IMG/VR virus record: IMGVR_UViG_3300009082_000042
Coordinates: 1-34,593 of that record
Strand: one strand, 5' to 3'
Origin: a virus
DNA: 34,593 bases
The notes below the pieces were generated by a model, which worked only from the letters and a program-made list of their open reading frames with translations, was not told where the DNA came from and made no database searches. The position numbers were made by a program, and so were the translations under genes. How positions within the stretch are numbered: the stretch's first letter is position 1; each line of letters begins with the position of its first letter. This document shows positions 30,032 through 34,593 of this stretch, one piece after another.

Positions 30032-30538
30032 ATGGAACGTGATACAAGCAAGAATCAGGCAATCAAAGCGGAATTTGTCCGGCGTGAAGTCGGGGAGTGT
30101 GTGTCCGTCCTCGTATCGGAGCTTGCGAAACGGGCGGAGCAGTTCCCGGACTATGAGGACGATCTTTACCAGGCGTTTTCGGTCCCTGACCCGGAGGGTG
30201 CGCTTTCGGACGCGGGGATTGAAGCCTATACCGACGAATACGGGGCGGACTGCTGGCGGGATTCGGACGGCCTCACTTGTGCCGGGACCGCTTCGGAAGC
30301 GTGTGACTTTTTTGAGGTCGAGCCATACGACCGGGAGATATTCGAGCATTGGACCGTTTCCCGATACCTGGCGGACCAGTTGGAGGCACGCGGCGAGCGG
30401 ATTCTGCGGAACTTCTTCGGGCTTACGGTATGGGGCCGGGGCACTACCGGACAGGCAATACTTCTTGACGGTGTGATCTCGGACATCTGCGAGGGAATGG
30501 AGATCCTCGAAGGCCAGCGGAACGAGTGGACCGTATAA
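30032..30538 (+). CDS. DUF7222-like phage/plasmid protein, 168 aa
   Basis: Acidic helical N-terminus, then the conserved C-terminal pattern EHWTVSRYLADQLEARGERI...GLTVWGRGTTGQAILLDGVI (shown in parts), which I associate with DUF7222-type proteins on phages and plasmids; the number is recalled, and function is unknown. The start ATG 30032 has GCGGGAG in front, downstream of a GTTAA-CCC-TTAAC palindrome (30004-30016). Confidence 0.65.
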   Translation: MERDTSKNQAIKAEFVRREVGECVSVLVSELAKRAEQFPDYEDDLYQAFSVPDPEGALSDAGIEAYTDEYGADCWRDSDGLTCAGTASEACDFFEVEPYDREIFEHWTVSRYLADQLEARGERILRNFFGLTVWGRGTTGQAILLDGVISDICEGMEILEGQRNEWTV

Positions 30539-30551
30539 CCGGAGGTGTATC

Positions 30552-30710
30552 TTGAAGCGTTCAACAATACTCAAGTTGTTTCTGTGGTTCGCCTTCTTCT
30601 GGCTTGTATTGTGGCCCGCGTGTATCTTGACGCGGCAGCATATCGAGCGGGAGCGGGCGGAGAGGATCGAGGCGATGGAGAACTTTAACGGCGGCGATGA
30701 TGGGAGGTAA
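30552..30710 (+). CDS. Small membrane protein with TTG start, 52 aa
   Basis: GGAGGTG lies 5 bases before TTG 30552. An aromatic N-terminal membrane span (LFLWFAFFWLVLWPACIL, residues about 9-26) is followed by an Arg/Glu-rich helix (QHIERERAERIEAME) and a Gly/Asp end. It could be an inner-membrane anchor. The TTG start is chosen for the ribosome site; no other start in frame upstream is sound. Confidence 0.55.
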   Translation: MKRSTILKLFLWFAFFWLVLWPACILTRQHIERERAERIEAMENFNGGDDGR

Positions 30711-30737
30711 TCTTTACAGCAATCGTTCGGTAAACGT

Positions 30738-30768
30738 AAATCGACATAATTCTTGAACGTGTCGATTT
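30738..30768. promoter_or_regulatory. Perfect 9-bp inverted repeat, operator-like
   Basis: AAATCGACA (30738-30746) and TGTCGATTT (30760-30768) are separated by 13 bases, giving a centre-to-centre spacing of 22 (two helical turns), as in dimeric regulator sites. A third related half-site, TATCGACAAGCG, follows near 30779. It lies between a membrane protein and a mini-gene, upstream of the promoter at 30895. Confidence 0.5.
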
Positions 30769-30818
30769 GCGGGGAGTTTATCGACAAGCGTAAATTGTGG
30801 CGCTGTAAGGCGGTGATG

Positions 30819-30884
30819 ATGTATTATCTAGTGGCAGTTTTGTTTCTTTTGTGTGTTTTGATTGTAGTCATGGGGCGCAGATGA
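30819..30884 (+). CDS. Possible 21-aa membrane mini-protein
   Basis: ATG 30819 (or the adjacent in-frame 30816) with AAGGCGG before it opens a 21-codon, almost wholly hydrophobic frame with a basic end (MGRR). It ends 10 bases before the promoter at 30895. Its small size makes it uncertain. Confidence 0.35.
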   Translation: MYYLVAVLFLLCVLIVVMGRR

Positions 30885-30894
30885 AAATAAGCCC

Positions 30895-30922
30895 TTGACA
30901 AATTGGGAAACCGGAGTATATT
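30895..30922 (+). promoter_or_regulatory. Second rightward promoter
   Basis: TTGACA (30895-30900), 16 bases, TATATT (30917-30922). The spacer holds GGGAAACCGG, as at 25491-25507, so these two promoters share both core and spacer and may be jointly regulated. It drives the operon from 30941 that includes the recombination genes. Confidence 0.75.
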
Positions 30923-30940
30923 TAAAGCGGAGGTTGGAAA

Positions 30941-31165
30941 ATGTTTCACCTGTACAAAGTAGAACGGCATCAAACCGGACCTTATCAATCGGCGTTAACG
31001 TGGCTCGATGGAAGCGTAGAGCCAAACGGCAGCTTTGCCGCCCGTGAGGTTGTGGCGGCTGAAAATGGATGGGATGCGAATTGTTGCGACGCTGAATTTA
31101 TCGGTGCGTATGAGTCGATTTTTATTCCCTTCAGCGATGTGGATATCGCAAGGGCAAAGGCGTAG
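30941..31165 (+). CDS. Hypothetical small protein, 74 aa
   Basis: GCGGAGG precedes ATG 30941, the first gene after the second rightward promoter. The product is FHLYKVERHQTG...LTWLDGSVEP, a small beta-rich N-terminus followed by an Ala-rich helix with CC. It is not recognised; the size and aromatic pattern resemble other small early phage proteins. Confidence 0.6.
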   Translation: MFHLYKVERHQTGPYQSALTWLDGSVEPNGSFAAREVVAAENGWDANCCDAEFIGAYESIFIPFSDVDIARAKA

Positions 31166-31174
31166 GAGGAAAAG

Positions 31175-31528
31175 ATGTCTACCAGGTGTCAGGTTAAAGT
31201 TGTTCAGGAATGCTTGGATTGGGAACAAGCCGTTACGCTTTACCATCATACGGACGGATACCCGGGACACATGGTCCCAGCAATCAAAGAGGCGTACAGC
31301 CCCAATTGGGAACATGGACGGGCCGGAAAGGTTGCCTCATTTTTATGTGCAAGCGATCCCGGAGTATTCGAGCCAGAGGAGGGGCACGAAAAACATCCCG
31401 ACATTGAATATTATTACATCTTGCACTGCATCAATCATAAGGGCGGGAGTATGAATGAAATTCCAACATGGGTGCTTGAAATTTACGACCCGGACAATCT
31501 AATAGATTCTATTACAATAAGGGCATAG
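31175..31528 (+). CDS. Conserved phage protein of MSTRCxxK type, 117 aa
   Basis: AGGAGGAA precedes ATG 31175. The opening MSTRCQVKVVQE and LYHHTDGYPGHMVPAIKEA recall a common phage/plasmid family that begins STRC...LYRHxDGYP, function unknown. The product is soluble with conserved His and Gly-Tyr-Pro. Family resemblance is from memory. Confidence 0.6.
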   Translation: MSTRCQVKVVQECLDWEQAVTLYHHTDGYPGHMVPAIKEAYSPNWEHGRAGKVASFLCASDPGVFEPEEGHEKHPDIEYYYILHCINHKGGSMNEIPTWVLEIYDPDNLIDSITIRA

Positions 31529-31569
31529 GCTCGCCTGCTGGACACGTGCCGCAGGTTGGCTTAACGGGC

Positions 31570-31612
31570 GCGGGGCAGCCTGTACGGTGTCCCGCCCCGG
31601 AATGAAACGGGG
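31570..31612 (+). other. Tandem hairpins in an intergenic gap
   Basis: In the 113-base gap (31529-31641) two stems occur: GCGGGGCA (31570-31577) with TGTCCCGC (31588-31595), then CCCCG (31595-31599) with CGGGG (31608-31612). They share a base and no uridine tract follows, so they are probably not a terminator; RNA-processing or translation control is possible. Confidence 0.35.
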
Positions 31613-31641
31613 GCACAAATGAAAACGGTTTGGAGGTCATA

Positions 31642-31818
31642 ATGGACGATGAATTGTGGAACGAGTTCGGGCGCATTCTTGCCGAGGCGCAGAAGAACAT
31701 CGCGGAATGCCTTGAGATCGTGAGGAAGATGCAGATGGAGCTTGAAACGGATGTATCGGCAAGGCAGCTTGTCAAGGCAGAGTTAAAGAACATGGGAATC
31801 GTAACGAAGGAGGGCTGA
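31642..31818 (+). CDS. Small helical protein, 58 aa
   Basis: ATG 31642 with TTGGAGG before it. The whole product is a charged helix (ELWNEFGRILAEAQKNIAECLEIV...), with coiled-coil spacing. It precedes a second helical protein by one base. No family recognised. Confidence 0.6.
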   Translation: MDDELWNEFGRILAEAQKNIAECLEIVRKMQMELETDVSARQLVKAELKNMGIVTKEG

Positions 31819-31819
31819 C

Positions 31820-32089
31820 ATGGACGATATTATTCACACCGGTGAAACGGTGGTTGAAATGCAGGAGCGGGTTGTCGAGGTAATGCGGCAGCGAGGGGAG
31901 ACGGCGAGGGATCATTACAAGCATTTGAAACAACGTGCAGAATGTTCCATTGACGAAATATTGGCCGCGCAACAGGACATGCTGCTTGCCATATCTGACT
32001 ACGGCAGGGCGTTGAGGGTTCTTGAACACATGAAGGGACTTCAGGCGGTTCTCGATGCCGCCGAGGACATGAGCAAGGAGGAGGAATGA
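31820..32089 (+). CDS. Small helical protein, 89 aa
   Basis: ATG 31820 one base after the previous stop; AAGGAGG lies in the upstream gene end. The product is a coiled-coil-like helix (EMQERVVEVMRQRGE, LRVLEHMKGLQAVLDAAED). The ending GGAGGAATGATT includes the nuclease start. It may partner the nuclease or form oligomers. Confidence 0.6.
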   Translation: MDDIIHTGETVVEMQERVVEVMRQRGETARDHYKHLKQRAECSIDEILAAQQDMLLAISDYGRALRVLEHMKGLQAVLDAAEDMSKEEE

Positions 32090-32871
32090 TTCTCCACGTC
32101 ACCGGCCTGAACATGCTTTCGCGGTGCGGGATTCAGTTCGAGTTCTTGCAGACGCTTGGGCCTCGCGCCCCACGTTCAGCTATGATTGTGGGCAGCGGCA
32201 CACATGACAGCGTGGAAGCCAACTTGAGGCACAAGATAGAGGCCGGAGAGCTTTTGTCCGAAGATGTGGTGTTGGATACGGCGAGGGATGCTATCATGGC
32301 AAGGGTGGACCGTGATGGGCTTACGTTATCGACTGACGAGGCCACCGTTGGAATGCGTCAGGTGATAGGCGATATGAAAGACGAGGCCGTATCGCTTGCA
32401 AGGCTACATCACCGCGAGGCAGCTCCGAAGATAGAGCCGGTCAACGTGGAGAGGTTATGGGAACTCGACATCACCGGCACACAGCACAAACTCGCCGGGC
32501 GCATCGACATCGAAACGGCGACTGGTATCAGGGACACAAAAACAACGAAGATCGCCGGATCACAGGATAAGGCAGACACATCCGACCAATTAACTATGTA
32601 CGGCATGGCAAAAACAGTGCTTGACGGCGGCAACATCGGCGACCTGACTTTCAGTTTAGATTACTTGCAAAAACTGGTAACGCCGAAGTACAAGCCGTTC
32701 GACACCAAGCGCACTGACGCCGACGTTCAGGCGTTATTGATGAAGGTTTCGCAGGCATTCAGGGTGATTGATTCTGGTTTATTCATGCCGACTTCGAGGG
32801 AGAACTGGTGGTGTAGCGAGCAATGGTGCGGCTACCACGATGTTTGCCCGTATGTTGGCAAGAAAGGATGA
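32086..32871 (+). CDS. Cas4/RecB-like PD-(D/E)XK nuclease, probable Fe-S exonuclease
   Basis: The product is 261 aa. Core motifs are GSGTHDSVE (residues about 37-45), AGRIDIE (GxxD motif II), RDTKTTK (DxK motif III) and DQLTMYG (QxxxY). Cys14 in RCGIQFEF plus three C-terminal cysteines (243, 248, 254) form the four-Cys pattern of Cas4/AddB Fe-S nucleases. ATG 32086 overlaps the previous stop (ATGA). The enzyme would resect DNA ends to supply 3' strands for RecT encoded next. Confidence 0.8.
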   Translation: MILHVTGLNMLSRCGIQFEFLQTLGPRAPRSAMIVGSGTHDSVEANLRHKIEAGELLSEDVVLDTARDAIMARVDRDGLTLSTDEATVGMRQVIGDMKDEAVSLARLHHREAAPKIEPVNVERLWELDITGTQHKLAGRIDIETATGIRDTKTTKIAGSQDKADTSDQLTMYGMAKTVLDGGNIGDLTFSLDYLQKLVTPKYKPFDTKRTDADVQALLMKVSQAFRVIDSGLFMPTSRENWWCSEQWCGYHDVCPYVGKKG

Positions 32872-32874
32872 GAA

Positions 32875-33897
32875 ATGGAAAAAGCATTGACCGTAAAGGA
32901 TAAGTTCAACACGCTGCATTCGAGCCTCGCGAAAATGGAGGCGGAGCTTGTAAAGACAATACCTAAACACATTGACCCCAAGAAGGCGATCCGCGTTCTA
33001 CTGACATCCGTCCGCAAGAATCCCAAGCTCCTGGATTGTACGCCGGAGTCCGTCATGGGTTGCCTCATGGAAGCCTCGACGCTCGGCCTGATGCTCGACG
33101 GCGTGACCGGAGAAGCGTATCCGATACCATACAAGAATCAGTGCCAGCTTATTGCCGGGTACAAAGGGCTGATGAAACTTGCGTATCAGTCCGACCGCGT
33201 GTTGTCAATCACATCCCGCACCGTACACGAGAAGGACAAGTACGAGATCGTGCAGGGTATCGACGAGCGCATCACGCACATACCCTCGAATGATGCCGAC
33301 CCCGGAGAGCCGGTAGCGTTCTATGCCGTTGCAAAGCTCAAGGGCGGCGGAGTGAAAACCGAGTGGATGTGGAAGGCCGAAGTTGACCGTATCCGCAACG
33401 CCGCACCGGGCAAAAACTCGGATGCGTGGATAAACCACTACGATGAAATGGGTAAGAAAACTGTCGTCAGACGTATTTGCAAAACGCTCCCCGCGTCGCC
33501 GGAGCTACAGACCCTTATCAGTCTCGATGAAATGCACGACGCCGGGATCGCACAGAATCTAGCGGCATCGGCAGGCTTCATCGTCGAGGGCGACGAGGAC
33601 CGGTACCAGCCGGAGAAGGGGGCAATCAACATCGGAGACTTAAAAGCTACAGGCGGCGCAGTCCCCCCAACTTCCAATGCGCCGTCGGGGGCGGGTGCCG
33701 AAACGCCCGCCTCCATCCTTACTAAAATCTACGGGCAGAAGGTGATCACCGCTGACGACTTCGAGGCGGCCTGCATAGCGTCGGGGCTGCCGGTAGATGT
33801 AACCGAGGGCGACGACGTTTCGGCGTTGGCAGTCGGCGGGGATTACAAGGGCGCGGTCAAGATGCTGATCGCTAAAATGGCGGAGGTGAAGTCGTGA
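32875..33897 (+). CDS. recT: RecT-family single-strand annealing protein
   Basis: The product is 340 aa. RecT family pattern: ASTLGLMLDGVTGEAYPIPY, CQLIAGYKGLMKLAYQS, then EPVAFYAVAKLKGGG and a core of WMWKAEVDRIRN... and DAWINHYDEMGKKTVVRRICKTLP, shown in parts. It anneals complementary strands with the nuclease and SSB. The C-terminal third is disordered then folds into a short acidic domain. ATG 32875 lies 3 bases after the nuclease stop; GTGA overlaps the next gene. Confidence 0.93.
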   Translation: MEKALTVKDKFNTLHSSLAKMEAELVKTIPKHIDPKKAIRVLLTSVRKNPKLLDCTPESVMGCLMEASTLGLMLDGVTGEAYPIPYKNQCQLIAGYKGLMKLAYQSDRVLSITSRTVHEKDKYEIVQGIDERITHIPSNDADPGEPVAFYAVAKLKGGGVKTEWMWKAEVDRIRNAAPGKNSDAWINHYDEMGKKTVVRRICKTLPASPELQTLISLDEMHDAGIAQNLAASAGFIVEGDEDRYQPEKGAINIGDLKATGGAVPPTSNAPSGAGAETPASILTKIYGQKVITADDFEAACIASGLPVDVTEGDDVSALAVGGDYKGAVKMLIAKMAEVKS

Positions 33898-34271
33898 GCC
33901 TGGCAACCCTGTTTCAAGAGTACCTTGACGCATACGACGAGTACAGCACATGGGACCGCAGACTGAACGAGGACAGCATGTTTCGCAACAAGGCATTGGC
34001 TAGGGCGATGGTCAACAAGGCCGAGCGTGAAATGGAGCGCACGTACACGGAACTGCAACGCATGGGATTCGACTTCACGGTGTCCGACATCATTGACGAT
34101 ACCATCACGTTTCGCGGGCCGGACTTCAGGACGTACACTTACAGGCACGGAGACATCACGCCCGACATGGATGAACCCGACAGGCTGAACGGCAAGCTCG
34201 CATGGCTGACGGCTATGGCGTGGCCGTTCGTGTGGCTGTACGTCAGAGTGCGGAGGGTGTTTAGATGTTAA
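33894..34271 (+). CDS. Hypothetical protein with C-terminal membrane span, 125 aa
   Basis: The start is GTG 33894 in a GTGA overlap with recT, with GGAGG 7 bases upstream. An N-terminal helical region (residues 1-60, many Arg/Glu) precedes a small beta part and a C-terminal span (WLTAMAWPFVWLYV) with a basic end. The role beside recombination genes is not clear. Confidence 0.6.
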   Translation: MSLATLFQEYLDAYDEYSTWDRRLNEDSMFRNKALARAMVNKAEREMERTYTELQRMGFDFTVSDIIDDTITFRGPDFRTYTYRHGDITPDMDEPDRLNGKLAWLTAMAWPFVWLYVRVRRVFRC

Positions 34272-34593
34272 TAATCGGCATCGACCCAGGACCCGAAAAG
34301 AGCGCGGCGGTGATGTTCGACGGCTCATGCATTTCACATGCGGCGTACTATACAAACTCCATATTGCGTCTAATGCTGATATCTCCGGGATTTAAGGGCG
34401 TCAAGCTCGCCATCGAATATCCAGAAGGGCGCGGCATGGCAACGCCGCAGAGCTTGCTAGACACGGCCTGCTGGTGCGGCAGGTTCGACCACGACCGCAC
34501 GGCGGCCCTATATCACCCGCGCAACATACGGGCGCACTTTTGCGGGACGGCGAACTCGGACAGGTCGAATGTGATCCGGGCGATTAAGGACCG
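34265..34593 (+). CDS. RuvC/RNase-H-fold nuclease-like protein, cut by right edge
   Basis: An ATG at 34265 (7-base overlap with the previous gene) opens a frame through the window edge; 109 codons are visible. The first lines read MLIIGIDPGPEKS with Asp7 and later LAIEYPEG with Glu51, the first two catalytic acids of RuvC-like resolvases. Its position after RecT and the nuclease suggests branch resolution in recombination. The later acidic motifs are outside the window. Confidence 0.7.
   Translation, partial: MLIIGIDPGPEKSAAVMFDGSCISHAAYYTNSILRLMLISPGFKGVKLAIEYPEGRGMATPQSLLDTACWCGRFDHDRTAALYHPRNIRAHFCGTANSDRSNVIRAIKD

Noticed and set aside
30005-30787. Minus-strand 260-codon frame opposite the DUF7222-like gene
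   Set aside because: The sense strand shows a recognisable conserved motif and proper ribosome site; the antisense frame is low-quality in composition.

Overview
The window is an internal piece of a tailed double-stranded DNA phage genome, open at both ends. A large gene is cut at each edge: an RNA-ligase-like gene on the left and a RuvC/RNase-H-fold-like gene on the right. Packing is dense, with TAATG, TGATG and ATGA stop/start overlaps and strong GGAGG-type ribosome sites. Near-consensus sigma-70 promoters point to a bacterial host whose RNA polymerase transcribes the phage. HK97-type capsid, portal and terminase genes, adaptor- and nozzle-like genes resembling T7 gp11/gp12, large ejection-type proteins and the absence of a tape-measure or major tail gene suggest a short-tailed (podovirus-like) virion. 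The host cannot be named from this sequence.

The layout is two divergent blocks separated near 25.38-25.51 kb by back-to-back promoters. The leftward block (25.36 kb down to 1) is the late operon. It holds three overlapping small genes including a small-terminase candidate, then TerL, a cargo-type small gene, an FmdB-type zinc ribbon, portal, a Pro/Gln-rich protein, scaffold, major capsid and a second structural protein. After a hairpin come a family-2-like glycosyltransferase, two proteins with Sec signal peptides, an FN3 protein, adaptor, nozzle, a fibre-like protein, three ejection-type proteins (85, 208 and 299 aa) with a 1029-aa giant, and a small membrane protein. A perfect internal promoter (TTGACA-N17-TATAAT, 4760-4788) then serves a methyltransferase, an M15-type peptidase (lysin candidate), a two-segment membrane protein and a DIP1984-like protein. 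The block ends with a zincin-like protein, thioredoxin and an RNA ligase.

The rightward block (25.5 kb to the right edge) is the early region. It carries several tiny Cys-rich (zinc-ribbon) proteins, SSB, a winged-helix replication-type protein and a Lar-like protein. An approximately 880-base non-coding stretch with phased repeats and promoters follows, then a run of small accessory genes. It ends with a recombination module: Cas4/RecB-like nuclease, RecT annealase and a RuvC-like nuclease.

The most unusual item is at 1311-1678 (minus strand). A tRNA appears in circularly permuted order: the 3' half (variable loop, T arm, 3' acceptor) comes first and the 5' half (5' acceptor, D arm) follows. 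Acceptor and anticodon stems pair fully in standard cloverleaf register. The flanks carry three colinear long-range helices (10, 7 and 8 bp) that would bring the two ends together. An RNA ligase gene lies downstream in the same operon. I propose a permuted, possibly circular, tRNA precursor processed by a self-splicing or ligase-dependent route; this is inference.
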